DNA of 64,000 bases from Methanoculleus caldifontis (GCF_032842345.1 NZ_WBKO01000001.1:1302001-1366000); one strand, 5' to 3'. Shown: positions 54,420 through 63,766, numbered from the stretch's first letter. The notes: a model not told the origin generated them from the letters alone. Program-made: numbers and translations.

Positions 54420-55243
54420 GCTCCTCTCCGGGCATGGAGCGCTGCTGCCCCGAGGGCTGCCGCAAGCGTCATTGCAAGAGAGAGCGGGGTTTCCGGCGCC
54501 TCCGTCGTCCTCGACACCGGACCGTCGAGCGATCCCGCGAGGGCTCCTTTCTCACCGTGGTATCCGCCGGAATAAACCCGGACCTCGTCGATCCACTTCA
54601 CCGTGAGGCCCCCGGTCGAGGGGTAGAGGTCGTAGAAATGCTGGGCAGACTCGGGGAGCGTGTCATACATATCCTGATTCCCGTAGACGTGGAGCCCCTC
54701 CGTATTGGTCGAGTTATCGGCAAAGAATACCAGGCGCATCCCGGTATAGTAATCCGGGACGTAACCGCATCCCTGCCGCTCGCCTGCCCCTGCTTCGTCG
54801 CCGTTGTACCAGCAGATCCCGATGGGTCCCTGGCGGGGATCGGGTTCGTAAACATTCTGATAAGCAAACTCGACGTGATAACCGTCGGCCGCTCTGACCA
54901 TGATCTCGTCGCCGGGTTCGGCGCCGCCGACCAGTTCGGCGAGGTCGCGGATGTTCGTGCCTTTCACGGCCCCCCTGTCCTTGAAGTTCGTCGTCTCTTC
55001 AGGGTCCCACTTGTCTCCTTCAAAGACCGGCCCCTGGTGGTAGTAGTGGGTCACGCCGTCCCCGAGGACCGGGAGGTTTGCCTCCAGCCAGCGGTAGTCG
55101 ACGGTCGTCTCGTTCAAGACGGTGGCGCCGTCGGCTGCAATCTTTACGACGTGCAGCTCTGTCGTCGGGGCCGCCGAGGCGGCAACGGCGAAGACGCTCA
55201 CGCAGAGGAGCGCGAGCAGCATCTGTGACAATTGTATACGCAT
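54416..55243 (-). CDS. Secreted sulfite-oxidase-fold-like surface protein
   Basis: 275 residues from ATG 55243, chosen because GGAG lies 8 bases upstream (a nearer ATG 55252 would have no spacing). Signal peptide to about 25, then a domain also found in the PEGA protein and in module D of the 1180-residue protein: VKGTNIRDLAELVGG, VRAADGYHVEFAYQNVYEPD, DEVRVYSGGYHG. A hydrophobic C-terminus (SLAMTLAAALGAAALHARRGA) looks like an archaeal surface-sorting anchor. No cofactor Cys seen. Confidence 0.75.
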   Translation of the reverse strand: MRIQLSQMLLALLCVSVFAVAASAAPTTELHVVKIAADGATVLNETTVDYRWLEANLPVLGDGVTHYYHQGPVFEGDKWDPEETTNFKDRGAVKGTNIRDLAELVGGAEPGDEIMVRAADGYHVEFAYQNVYEPDPRQGPIGICWYNGDEAGAGERQGCGYVPDYYTGMRLVFFADNSTNTEGLHVYGNQDMYDTLPESAQHFYDLYPSTGGLTVKWIDEVRVYSGGYHGEKGALAGSLDGPVSRTTEAPETPLSLAMTLAAALGAAALHARRGA

Positions 55244-55248
55244 GATCT

Positions 55249-56439
55249 TCATCTCCGTAATCTGTGTAGTTCTGATGAGTCGAGGAGAGATCCCGGCACG
55301 TCCCACCACGCGGGGGCCGCGTGGAGGCGGACGGCGTCGATCACGGTCCCTGGCGGGTACGGCGTCACTTCGCCGTCTTCCGTGACTCCCGCGACCGCGA
55401 CCATCTCGAGAGTGACGACGTCGGGGCTGACGGTGGCCCGGACGTAGCCGAGGGTCTGTTCGAGTCCCGCCCGGTACCCCGTGGGCTTCTCCTCTGAGAG
55501 GGCGTAGAACGGAGCCCCGCCGCATCCGACGACGATGTACTCCGTCCCGTTGATCCTGTAGCGCTCGTAGGCGTGGGTATGCGCGCTAAAGACGGCGTCT
55601 ACACCACTCCCGGACAGGATGCCGCACCACTCGGCCCTGAGCGCCAGGTCTCCTCCGGGATGCTGCCGGTCGGCGCTGAACGGCGGGTGGTGGAACGCTA
55701 CGAGCTTGTGGGGCAGGGGCGACAAGAGGTCCTCTTTCAGCCACGCGGTCTGCGAGTCCATATCCGCCCATGCGCGGTCGTTGCTGTCAAGGACAGTTAC
55801 GTGGAGGCTGCCGGCGTCAAAGGAGTAGTTGGCCGGGAGGCCAAAAGTGGCGGCGAACGCCTCCGCGGATCCGTCATGGTTGCCGGCCACCGGCACGAGG
55901 GTCGTGTTCCGGAGCATGGACCCTGCTACCGCGAAGAATTCATCCCACTCCTCTTCTTCGCAGACGAAGTCGCCGGTGTGGATGACAAAGAGGATATTCT
56001 CCTCAGCGGCTATCCTCTCCGCCACCAGGCCGTGCCGGTCGGCCTGGGTGAAGAAGGGCTTCTGCGCCCGGGTGTCGCCGTAGACTATGCAGGTGAACGC
56101 CTCGTCACCGAATGTCCGGAACCTGCAGCCCTCTATCGCCTCATTCCCGGCGCCGATCCGGTAACGGTAGGTGGTCGCCGGCGCGAGGCCTGTGAGCAGG
56201 ACCTGGTGCACGGCCCCCTCCCCGGAAGAGGGTATGTGGTATACCTCACCGCCCTCGGGGGCGTACTCGACCCAGCACTCCTCCGCCGGCGAGGCGGTCT
56301 TCCAGGTGATCGCCGCTGAGTTCTCGGTGGTGGTTGTGACGTACGGCCCCCAGACGACGGCGGCCATTGCCGCCGGGAGGAGGAGTGCGAGCAGCGCGGC
56401 TGCCGCTACAATCCTCCGGGCGTTCCGGTATCGGCTCAT
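55249..56439 (-). CDS. Secreted purple-acid-phosphatase-like metallophosphoesterase
   Basis: 396 residues from ATG 56439 with a signal peptide (to about 26) and an FN3-type beta domain (27-115; GLAPATTYRYRIGAGNEAIE). The calcineurin-like phosphoesterase core has all metal motifs: YGDTRA, HTGDFVC, GNHDGS, FHHPP and SAHTHAYER. It probably removes phosphate from extracellular esters. It overlaps the PEGA gene by four bases and precedes a surface-protein gene by 5 bases. Confidence 0.92.
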   Translation of the reverse strand: MSRYRNARRIVAAAALLALLLPAAMAAVVWGPYVTTTTENSAAITWKTASPAEECWVEYAPEGGEVYHIPSSGEGAVHQVLLTGLAPATTYRYRIGAGNEAIEGCRFRTFGDEAFTCIVYGDTRAQKPFFTQADRHGLVAERIAAEENILFVIHTGDFVCEEEEWDEFFAVAGSMLRNTTLVPVAGNHDGSAEAFAATFGLPANYSFDAGSLHVTVLDSNDRAWADMDSQTAWLKEDLLSPLPHKLVAFHHPPFSADRQHPGGDLALRAEWCGILSGSGVDAVFSAHTHAYERYRINGTEYIVVGCGGAPFYALSEEKPTGYRAGLEQTLGYVRATVSPDVVTLEMVAVAGVTEDGEVTPYPPGTVIDAVRLHAAPAWWDVPGSLLDSSELHRLRR

Positions 56440-58973
56440 GGCGCCCCCTCCTTCAGGGCCACCATGCACCGTGTCGTCTCTCCCGGTCTCACCAGCATGT
56501 CTTCGACCGTCCGGGAGTCGTTCTCCGAGACGGCCCTGACCTCGTAGGTGCCGATGCTCATGCCGGGGAAGGTGTGGGGCGCTTTCTCTCCGGTGTACCG
56601 GCCGTAGAGGTAGATCTTCGCGTCCGGAACCGTACTCTCGATGCGGAGATCCCCGTGGGTATACTCCCGGAGCGTGCAGGTTATCGTGCCGCCGTTGCCG
56701 GAGGACCCTTCCGGTATCGTGATCACCTCTTCGGCGGGGAGGTACCCGGGCATCGAGACCAGGATCCGGTGCCGGCCGGGAGAGAGGCCTCCAACCCGGC
56801 ACGGGGTCCGCTCGCCGGTAGGGAACCCGTCGACGAAGACCGGGGCGCCGGCGGGGTCTGAGCCGATGCCGACCGAGACGGTCTCCCCGCTCCAGGGCTT
56901 GATGAAGTATGTCCCATTGGCCGCGATACTGGAGGGAACGGCGAACGAGAGATACTTCCCGTCCCGGAGGACGGTGATCCAGGGTTTCATGCCCTCCACC
57001 GTGGCATCGCCGGGGATGGTGCCGGCCGGGAAGAGTCCGTTCACCGTGAACTGCTCCCCGGCATAGGCCTCCGAGTCGACCCGGATCGTCTTCCTGATCG
57101 TGGCGGTGACGCCGTCCAGGAAGACCGGAGCGATCGCGTCCGGATAGACCCAGGCCTGAACCGTCTCGAACTGGTAATCGGAGTCCTTCCGGCTGCTGCC
57201 CGGATCGCTCTTCTCGACCGTGACGCTGTGAAGCCCTTCGCGGAGGCCGTAAACGACGTGGGGCGTCTGCCACACCAGTCTCTTGTTGTCGACGACGATC
57301 GTCATGCCCGGTGGGTAGGATTCTATGTGAAGCCCCCCCGATTGGTTCTTCACGGACCGGGTATCGGCTGGCGTCGGCGTGGAGGGCACAGGGGTGTCGG
57401 TCGGCACGGGGGGTATAGCGCCTTCGTCGGGAGCCGGTGCGCTCTCCTGCTCCGGAGCGGGGGCCGGCAGGCTCTCTCCCATCCCCAGGAATGAGAGGAG
57501 CCCGTTCATGAGACTGAACACCGCCGCAATGAGGGCCTCCAGGGAGTTGTTCGACGCCGGGTGTCCGGTTGCGGACGTATCAGGGCCTGCGGTGGCGTTT
57601 GCTCCGGCCGTACTGCCTGCCGGGGAGAGGAGCAGGTCGAGGGTGATAGACCTGCTCTCCTCGACGGTGACCGTCCGGGCGGCATTCAGGTAGCCCGGCA
57701 TCACGAGTTCGATTGTATGCTCGCCGACCGGGACATCCAGGGTCGTGTTGGTCCAGAGCCCCGTAGCGTATCCGTCAAGGATGATGCTCGCGTTCGTCGG
57801 GACCGAGAAGACGACGATCTGCCCGGTCCCGCCGGTAGTCTCACCTGCGGTGCTGTTCTCGGGAGAGAGCACCAGATCGACGATACTGTAATCGTCCTTC
57901 TCGACGGTGACGGTCCGGGTGGCATTCCGGTAGCCCGGCATCACGAGTTCGACTGTATGCTCCCCGGTCGGAACCTCTTTCAGGGCCGTATCGGTCCGGA
58001 ACCCCGTCATATTCCCATCGAGGTAGATGCTCGCGTTCGTCGGGACGGAGGAGACGGCGATGCTCCCGGTCTCTGGAGTGAGGTTGAACTCAACTTCCGC
58101 GACGGTGTTTGCTTTTACGTTGACCCATACATCGCCGGGCTGGCCGAATCCCTCTTTCTCGACCCGGATGCTGTGGCCCCCTGTCTCGATCCCGGAGAGA
58201 GTGCAGGGGGTCACGCTGCCGGTCTCTTCGTCGTCGATGTAGACGGCGGCGCCGGGGGGTGCGGACGTTACAAGGATACTCCCGGTGGGCTCTTCCTCGC
58301 TGTAGATGATAATCTCAGTCACGTACTGTACCGAAAGGCCGGTGGTGGTCGGTACGTTGGGCTGGAAGAAGTACCAGTATTCGGGATCGAAGCACTCGTG
58401 CATGTCCCAGACACCGAAGGCATGGGTGCCGTTCGGGTTGGTCGACGTATCCGCAAAGAAGACGAGGCGCATCCCGGTGTAGTACTCGGGAACATACCCT
58501 TCGTCGGCCTTATACCAGGTGACGACGATCGGCCCCTGCCGGGGCTCCGGCTCGTAGACGTTCCTGTAGGGGAAGATCTTCGACATCCCATCCGCCGCCC
58601 GGACCTTGACGGTCTCTCCCCCGGCCATTCCGCCGACGAGGTCACAGAGGTCGGCAAGGTCCGTCCCCTTCACCGCGCCCATATCCTTACTCTGGACATT
58701 GGTGTCTTCTCCGGGGTTCCAGGGGTCCCCTGTAAAAACCGGTCCCTGGTGATAGTAGTGGGTCACGCCATCTCCCTGGACCGGGAGGTTTGCCTCCATC
58801 CGGCGGTAGTCGACGGTCGTCTCGTTCAAGACGGTGACGCCGTCGGCTGCGAGTTTCACGATATGCAACTCAGTCGTCGGGGCGGCGGCGGCCGGCACCG
58901 CCATTGTGAGGCAGATGCAGGCTGCAATGATGGCGGGATAGAGAACGCAGCCCTGCCAGTGCGCTGGTAACAT
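56436..58973 (-). CDS. Large secreted PEGA-repeat protein with N-terminal sulfite-oxidase-fold-like domain
   Basis: 845 residues. After the signal peptide, residues 30-250 repeat the domain of the 54.4-kb protein (VKGTDLADLCDLVGG, VRAADGMSKIFPYRNVYEPE). Six PEGA-type modules follow at about 252-320, 322-390, 400-465, 560-620, 715-775 and 780-845, e.g. VSSVPTNASIYLDGNMTG and GEHTVELVMPGY. Pro-rich linkers separate modules 3-4. PEGA domains are surface beta-sandwiches of unknown ligand. GAGGAG 8-13 bases upstream supports ATG 58973. No membrane anchor at the C-terminus. Confidence 0.85.
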   Translation of the reverse strand: MLPAHWQGCVLYPAIIAACICLTMAVPAAAAPTTELHIVKLAADGVTVLNETTVDYRRMEANLPVQGDGVTHYYHQGPVFTGDPWNPGEDTNVQSKDMGAVKGTDLADLCDLVGGMAGGETVKVRAADGMSKIFPYRNVYEPEPRQGPIVVTWYKADEGYVPEYYTGMRLVFFADTSTNPNGTHAFGVWDMHECFDPEYWYFFQPNVPTTTGLSVQYVTEIIIYSEEEPTGSILVTSAPPGAAVYIDDEETGSVTPCTLSGIETGGHSIRVEKEGFGQPGDVWVNVKANTVAEVEFNLTPETGSIAVSSVPTNASIYLDGNMTGFRTDTALKEVPTGEHTVELVMPGYRNATRTVTVEKDDYSIVDLVLSPENSTAGETTGGTGQIVVFSVPTNASIILDGYATGLWTNTTLDVPVGEHTIELVMPGYLNAARTVTVEESRSITLDLLLSPAGSTAGANATAGPDTSATGHPASNNSLEALIAAVFSLMNGLLSFLGMGESLPAPAPEQESAPAPDEGAIPPVPTDTPVPSTPTPADTRSVKNQSGGLHIESYPPGMTIVVDNKRLVWQTPHVVYGLREGLHSVTVEKSDPGSSRKDSDYQFETVQAWVYPDAIAPVFLDGVTATIRKTIRVDSEAYAGEQFTVNGLFPAGTIPGDATVEGMKPWITVLRDGKYLSFAVPSSIAANGTYFIKPWSGETVSVGIGSDPAGAPVFVDGFPTGERTPCRVGGLSPGRHRILVSMPGYLPAEEVITIPEGSSGNGGTITCTLREYTHGDLRIESTVPDAKIYLYGRYTGEKAPHTFPGMSIGTYEVRAVSENDSRTVEDMLVRPGETTRCMVALKEGAP

Positions 58974-59003
58974 TCACTGCTCCTCGGTGATTACGAAAAA
59001 TGG

Positions 59004-60089
59004 TTACTTCTTCCTCAGAACGAGGAAGGCTGCAACCGTGGCTATCAGCACGACTACGAGAGCTGGCACCCAGAGCGGGAGCACGGGTCCGGGCTCCCCG
59101 GCCGGCTCTCCGACCGGAGTCCTGGTTCCCTCCGCTCCCGCGGCCACGGCCGTGGTAGCCGGGACGGTCCACGCCAGGGCGTAGATGCTGAAGTGATCGA
59201 CCTCTGCAGTGACCGTCCGGGTAGCGGGGTCCATTGTGGCGGCGATCTCCTGCCATCCCCCTGTCTGTAGGTTGTACCACATCACCTTCGGCGTCGCACC
59301 TTCACCGATTCTCGCCCACTCTTCCGCGGAGAGAGTGTAGGTGAGGACGGCCGGCGGGTCGAAGGTGGCGCCCGCGGGGCCGCATGAGAGCGCGATGGCA
59401 ACCGTCGTTCCCGGCGGTGCCGGTGGGACCTCGGCCGGAGCGACCTCGCTGCAGGTCACCTCGCCGAGCGGGTTGCCGTTTCCGTCCAGGGCAGTGGTGC
59501 CCTCCGGAATCGTCACGGCTCCGGTCTCGTCATCGGTTCTGACCGTCACCGGTGTGAGCACCACGCCGGCCGCTGATGTGGTGAGGGACGCGCGTTCGGT
59601 GGACACTATGGGTGCGACAGGAGCGTTGGGGTCGTAGGTCAACTGCGATCCGGGGCTCGTGGAAGAGCCGCCGCTCCCGCTACCGCCGCCGTTACCGGGC
59701 GTGGGTGTGGGGGTGCTCTCCCCGGCCGTTGCGGTCAGGTCAAGAGCCGTAAACGCTCCGGACGTAAAGGTCGCGGTCTCCTGTGCGGCCACGCCGTTGA
59801 CGTAGAACGTGATCGTCGCTCCCGCCCGGTCCGCGGTCGCCGTCACGTCCAGGCGGCTCCCGAGACTCTCGTCGGGGCTACCGTACCGTCCGGCCTCTAT
59901 CATCTGAACCGAACCGCATCCGACCCCCGCGATCTTCGCGGTGATCACGGTCCCGGCCGGTGCGGGAGATCCGCCGATCGTCACGCTCCCGTAGAACTCA
60001 TGAGGCAAAACGGGGGTTGTATCCCCGGCCCCCGCCGCACTGGCGACGAGGCCGAGGATGAGGATCAGCACGGCGCCATACCGCATCAT
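59004..60089 (-). CDS. Membrane-anchored surface protein
   Basis: 361 residues from ATG 60089 (AAGGTGA upstream). Signal peptide to about 21; a beta domain at 25-125 (LPHEFYGSVTIGGSPAPAGT, TITFYVNGVAAQETATF) of a type common in methanogen surface proteins; a Gly/Ser/Thr-Pro linker; a second beta domain (PKVMWYNLQTGGWQEIAATM, AEVDHFSIYALA); and a C-terminal membrane helix (LPLWVPALVVVLIATVAAFL) with RKK end. It could anchor the neighbouring secreted proteins. Function unknown. Confidence 0.82.
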   Translation of the reverse strand: MMRYGAVLILILGLVASAAGAGDTTPVLPHEFYGSVTIGGSPAPAGTVITAKIAGVGCGSVQMIEAGRYGSPDESLGSRLDVTATADRAGATITFYVNGVAAQETATFTSGAFTALDLTATAGESTPTPTPGNGGGSGSGGSSTSPGSQLTYDPNAPVAPIVSTERASLTTSAAGVVLTPVTVRTDDETGAVTIPEGTTALDGNGNPLGEVTCSEVAPAEVPPAPPGTTVAIALSCGPAGATFDPPAVLTYTLSAEEWARIGEGATPKVMWYNLQTGGWQEIAATMDPATRTVTAEVDHFSIYALAWTVPATTAVAAGAEGTRTPVGEPAGEPGPVLPLWVPALVVVLIATVAAFLVLRKK

Positions 60090-60102
60090 CGCCTGTTCAC
60101 CT

Positions 60103-63100
60103 TCAGGCGCCGATGGCAGCAAGCGTGTCTGCCCCGGTCGTGTAGATCCAGTAGCCCTGCGTCGGCTCCATCGTGCGCTCCTCGCCGTGACGCCCGCTGG
60201 CGCCGCGGATGATCGAGACCTCATACTCCTGGGCCCCCGCGTCGAACCCGATCAGGGTCGTCCAGTGGTTGCCGAGCGAGAGCAGGGTGTTTACCGCAGA
60301 CTCAGGAACGGTATCCGAGAAACCGATCGCGTTCCAGCCTTTGCCAAGATTTTTCATGGGCGGGAGACCCGGTTCACCGGAGGCGAAGGTCAGGGAGACC
60401 GTGCAGGCCTCGTTTGAGTAGACCCAGACGCCGTCGAGCGGCCGGAACGAGTCGGTCGAGGCCACCGGTTTCCACTTCTGCTCCAGGCCGTCATAGAACT
60501 GGATCGAGTGGCCTGCAGTATCAACGATATCGAAGAAGACGGCGAACGTGTTGCTGCCGTCGGCAAGCTGCTTCGGGGTCGAGACGAAGTTCCAGCCCGC
60601 TTCAAGGGAGATCGTCGTGTCGCCCGTGGGCGGCTCCACGACAATCGGCACACCAGTGAGGACGATCTCGTCGATGCTCCCGATCCTCTGCTTGTTGGAG
60701 GTCAGGGCGGTGCCGACGAGTTTCAGCGGCCAGGTCTTGCCGTCGCTCGGGAGCGGCGCGCCGTCGATCTCATCCGCGACGATGATGTTGTTGTTCCGTG
60801 CGACGAATGAGCTGTTGAAGACGGCGGAGAAGTCGTCGTCGGTGCCTTTCGTGCCGTCCGGACCGTAGTCGATGACGGTGATGTTGTAGCCTGCGGCCGC
60901 GAGGTCGTCGCGGAAGGGGTCCGTTCCCGCGCTGTGCTTGTTGCCGTCGTCGACCCAGCCGCAGAGGAGCCAGAGCGGCATCCCCGACCAGACCTGTCCT
61001 CCGTCATCGGTCCAGGTCGCGCTGTGCATGCCCATGGCGCAGGCCTTGCCCGACTCGAAGTAGGACCGACCGATGGTGTCGGTGATCGCGCCCGTCAGGA
61101 CGAGGTTCCAGTTCTCCCGTGCACCCGGTTTGATCTTGATGGTCGCGATGTTCCTGTTGGAGACTCCCGCGGCCGAGGGGTACTGGATGCCGCCGGCCCA
61201 GTAGTAGTGCCAGTAATCTTCTTTGAGGCACGTTCCCATGTCTTCGGCACCGAAGATGCCGTCGGGCGTGTTGAAGAAGAGGCGCGGTCCGTCACGATAG
61301 TTGGGCGCGTAGCCCTGCCGCTCTGTCCACCAGGCGACGATAGCCTCGCCCTGCCGGTCGAGCGGAGTATAGAGGTTGGTGTAGTTCAGTTTGGCCCCGT
61401 AACCGTCGGATGCGACGAGTTCTACCTCGCCTCCTTCCGGAACACCGCCTACGAGATCGCAGAGGTCCCGGATAGAGGTCCCTTTCACAACCTCGTCGAC
61501 CTTGCCCGGGTTGATGTCCTCAGCTGGGTTCCAGAGGTCGTTCGGGTCGAAGGTGGGTCCCTGGAACCTGAGCCGGATACCGTCCGGGGCTCCGTAGACA
61601 TCCAGGTTCTCTTCCATCCACGTGATGGTCTTCGTCGTCTCCTCGACGACGGTCACGCCGTCGGAGGCATATCGAACGATGCGGATCGACGGGGCTTCCG
61701 TCGGCTCCTGGAAGTCGACGAGCTGGATCTTCTGGACGTTCCCGATGCTCTTGCTCCCGGCAGCCCCCTCGCCGACGAGGCGGAGCGGGTAGGCGCTCCC
61801 GTCGATACGCGTACCGTTGACCTTGCTTGCGACGATGTAGTTTAAGGGGCTCGCCATGATCTCCTGGCTGGTGAACTCCTTGCTGTAGGGGTTCTCCCCG
61901 CCGGAGGAGACGATCACCGTGTAGCCTGCCTGGGCCAGGGCGGTGTTGAATGCTCCCGAGCCGTGCATGACGTCGTCGTCGACCCAGCCGCAGAGGACCT
62001 TCAACGGGACGCCGGTCCAGATACTGACCCCGTCGTTATACTCCTTCGTGTGGTAGCCGCACTCCTCGAACTCTTCCTTCGTGAGGAGATCGCTGATCTG
62101 CGGTCCCTCGACCGCGAGCGTCCACTCAGATTCGGTGCTCTCGCCCGGCAGCCCCTCGAGGGTGATCGACGCGATGCTGCCGATCCGCTGCTTGTTGGAG
62201 GTCAGGGCGGAGCCGACGAGTTTCAGCGGCGCACCGTTATCCGCGCCGAGCGGTGCGGCGTTCATCTTGTCCGCAACAAGGAAGGTGTCGTTCCGGGCGA
62301 TATCAGCGCTGCTGAACGTGGCGGAAAAGCCGTCGCTCGCGGTCACCCGCACGGTGTAGCCCTCGGCCGCCTGCGCGTCATTCAGCGTCCAGTGGCTGCC
62401 GGTCTCCATATTGTCGACGACGGCCACCAGGTACCAGAGCGGTATGCCGGTCCAGACCTGCAGGCTCTCGTCGGTGTAACTCTCGCCGTGGCATTTGACT
62501 CCGTCCTCGAACTCCGCCTGCGAGAGCGTCCGGTTGAACGCGCCCGCGAGCGTGATCTCCCACTCACCGGAGGGTTCGGGGAGGCCGACGAGTTCGATCG
62601 CGGCGATGCCGCCGATCTTCTGGCCGGCGCTCACGTCGGGGCCGATGAGCTGGAGCGGCCAGCAGGGTTTTGCCTTCTCGCCGATGGTCTCGGGGAGCCC
62701 GGTGCCGTTGAGAGTATTCGCGACGATGATCCCGCTGTTCTTTGCGACGCTTGCACTCTCGAAGTTGATCGCGTACCCGTCGTCCGCGATGACCTTGATC
62801 GAGTAGCCCTGCGCGGCGAGTTCTTCATTGAACGCGCCGGATCCGTGCTTCAGACCGTCGTCGACGAGGCCGACGAGGTACCAGAGGGGCATGCCGCTCC
62901 ATATGGCTCCGTTCTCATCGGTGTAGGTGGCGACGTGCCCGCAGGCGATCCCGTCCTCGAAGTAGTCCTGGTCGACGGTCTCGGTCGACGCACCCTTGAG
63001 CGTGAGGCTCCAGCCCGACGGCGTGGGAGTTGGGGTCGGCGTCACCGAGCTGTCCAGGTCCGCTTCGATCCGGATCAGCACAGTGGCCGTCTCCGGCGTC

Positions 63101-63645
63101 GTGTCGACACCGTAACAGAAGACGACCACATCGCCGTCGGCAAGCGCTACGGCGTTGAGGGCGTCAGCAGAACTGCTGTAACCGTCCTTCTCGACGCCGT
63201 TGACGTAGCAGGCCCACCCGGCGCCGCCTTTCACGAACGCGTATTCCCCGATGTTGTCGAGCAGGAGGACTTCGTTGCTGCCTTCCACCCACTTCTTGTC
63301 GGTGACATCGTACGTGAAGCCCGTGCGCCCGGCTACTGCCTGGAGAGCTCCGAGCGGCGTCCGGTTATCAACCGTATAAGACACTCCGGAGTTGTAGGCC
63401 GTACATTCAAACGCGCCTGCCTCCAGTGCAACCGGCCCGTTGAAGAGCACTACAGGGTCATCAGCCAGGGCTCCGGCAGATCCTGTGTCTGATGTCTCCT
63501 CAGCGACGAACGTATCCTTCACGGCGCTCTCCGGCAGGCTCACACCTGCGTCGTCGAGTGCCTCTGCTGCTGCCGGTGTTGCCAGCAGCAGGCAGGCCAT
63601 CAGCACGATTGCAACGTACTGAATCTTTTTTCTCGAGAATTCCAT
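60103..63645 (-). CDS. Giant surface protein with five sulfite-oxidase-fold-like modules
   Basis: 1180 residues, first gene of the surface operon. Signal peptide 1-28; DUF4430-like domain about 88-178 (TPLGALQAVAGRTGFTYDV); Thr-Pro linker about 202-209. Modules A 211-356, B 360-500, C 507-646 and E 845-1000 share a pattern: Cys (235, 385, 529, 869), then 13-17 residues later W-(S/T)-G-(M/I/V)-P-L. This is the order of the metal-binding Cys and W-x-G-x-P-L in sulfite-oxidase/MsrP-type enzymes. Module D (652-840) lacks it and resembles the 54.4- and 56.4-kb proteins. A beta-rich domain (1008-1180) ends it. The Sec-type signal argues against export with a bound pterin. Confidence 0.85.
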   Translation of the reverse strand: MEFSRKKIQYVAIVLMACLLLATPAAAEALDDAGVSLPESAVKDTFVAEETSDTGSAGALADDPVVLFNGPVALEAGAFECTAYNSGVSYTVDNRTPLGALQAVAGRTGFTYDVTDKKWVEGSNEVLLLDNIGEYAFVKGGAGWACYVNGVEKDGYSSSADALNAVALADGDVVVFCYGVDTTPETATVLIRIEADLDSSVTPTPTPTPSGWSLTLKGASTETVDQDYFEDGIACGHVATYTDENGAIWSGMPLWYLVGLVDDGLKHGSGAFNEELAAQGYSIKVIADDGYAINFESASVAKNSGIIVANTLNGTGLPETIGEKAKPCWPLQLIGPDVSAGQKIGGIAAIELVGLPEPSGEWEITLAGAFNRTLSQAEFEDGVKCHGESYTDESLQVWTGIPLWYLVAVVDNMETGSHWTLNDAQAAEGYTVRVTASDGFSATFSSADIARNDTFLVADKMNAAPLGADNGAPLKLVGSALTSNKQRIGSIASITLEGLPGESTESEWTLAVEGPQISDLLTKEEFEECGYHTKEYNDGVSIWTGVPLKVLCGWVDDDVMHGSGAFNTALAQAGYTVIVSSGGENPYSKEFTSQEIMASPLNYIVASKVNGTRIDGSAYPLRLVGEGAAGSKSIGNVQKIQLVDFQEPTEAPSIRIVRYASDGVTVVEETTKTITWMEENLDVYGAPDGIRLRFQGPTFDPNDLWNPAEDINPGKVDEVVKGTSIRDLCDLVGGVPEGGEVELVASDGYGAKLNYTNLYTPLDRQGEAIVAWWTERQGYAPNYRDGPRLFFNTPDGIFGAEDMGTCLKEDYWHYYWAGGIQYPSAAGVSNRNIATIKIKPGARENWNLVLTGAITDTIGRSYFESGKACAMGMHSATWTDDGGQVWSGMPLWLLCGWVDDGNKHSAGTDPFRDDLAAAGYNITVIDYGPDGTKGTDDDFSAVFNSSFVARNNNIIVADEIDGAPLPSDGKTWPLKLVGTALTSNKQRIGSIDEIVLTGVPIVVEPPTGDTTISLEAGWNFVSTPKQLADGSNTFAVFFDIVDTAGHSIQFYDGLEQKWKPVASTDSFRPLDGVWVYSNEACTVSLTFASGEPGLPPMKNLGKGWNAIGFSDTVPESAVNTLLSLGNHWTTLIGFDAGAQEYEVSIIRGASGRHGEERTMEPTQGYWIYTTGADTLAAIGA

Positions 63646-63699
63646 ACAATCACCAGATTTCGTTCATACTCTTTCCCAGCAGCCCGCTGGTTAAGCGAC

Positions 63700-63708
63700 A
63701 GTTTAAAT
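63700..63708 (-). promoter_or_regulatory. TATA-like box of the surface operon
   Basis: On the minus strand ATTTAAACT lies 55 bases before the start of the 1180-residue protein, implying initiation near 63677. It is the best TATA candidate next to the operon. Confidence 0.45.
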
Positions 63709-63753
63709 CTGGGTTACGGCTATGGAAAAAATTTTCATTTAATTAATCTATTT

Positions 63754-63766
63754 GATTAAGTTAATC
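63754..63766. promoter_or_regulatory. GATTAA-G-TTAATC palindrome upstream of the surface operon
   Basis: A perfect 6+1+6 palindrome in a strongly AT-rich block (63723-63770) between the surface operon and the divergent gene. It lies upstream of the TATA candidate, so an activator or a divergent-gene operator is possible. Chance occurrence in AT-rich DNA cannot be excluded. Confidence 0.3.

Noticed and set aside
61963-63492. 509-codon plus-strand frame
   Set aside because: Antisense to the 1180-residue surface protein, which has signal peptide and repeated domains; the plus frame shows none.
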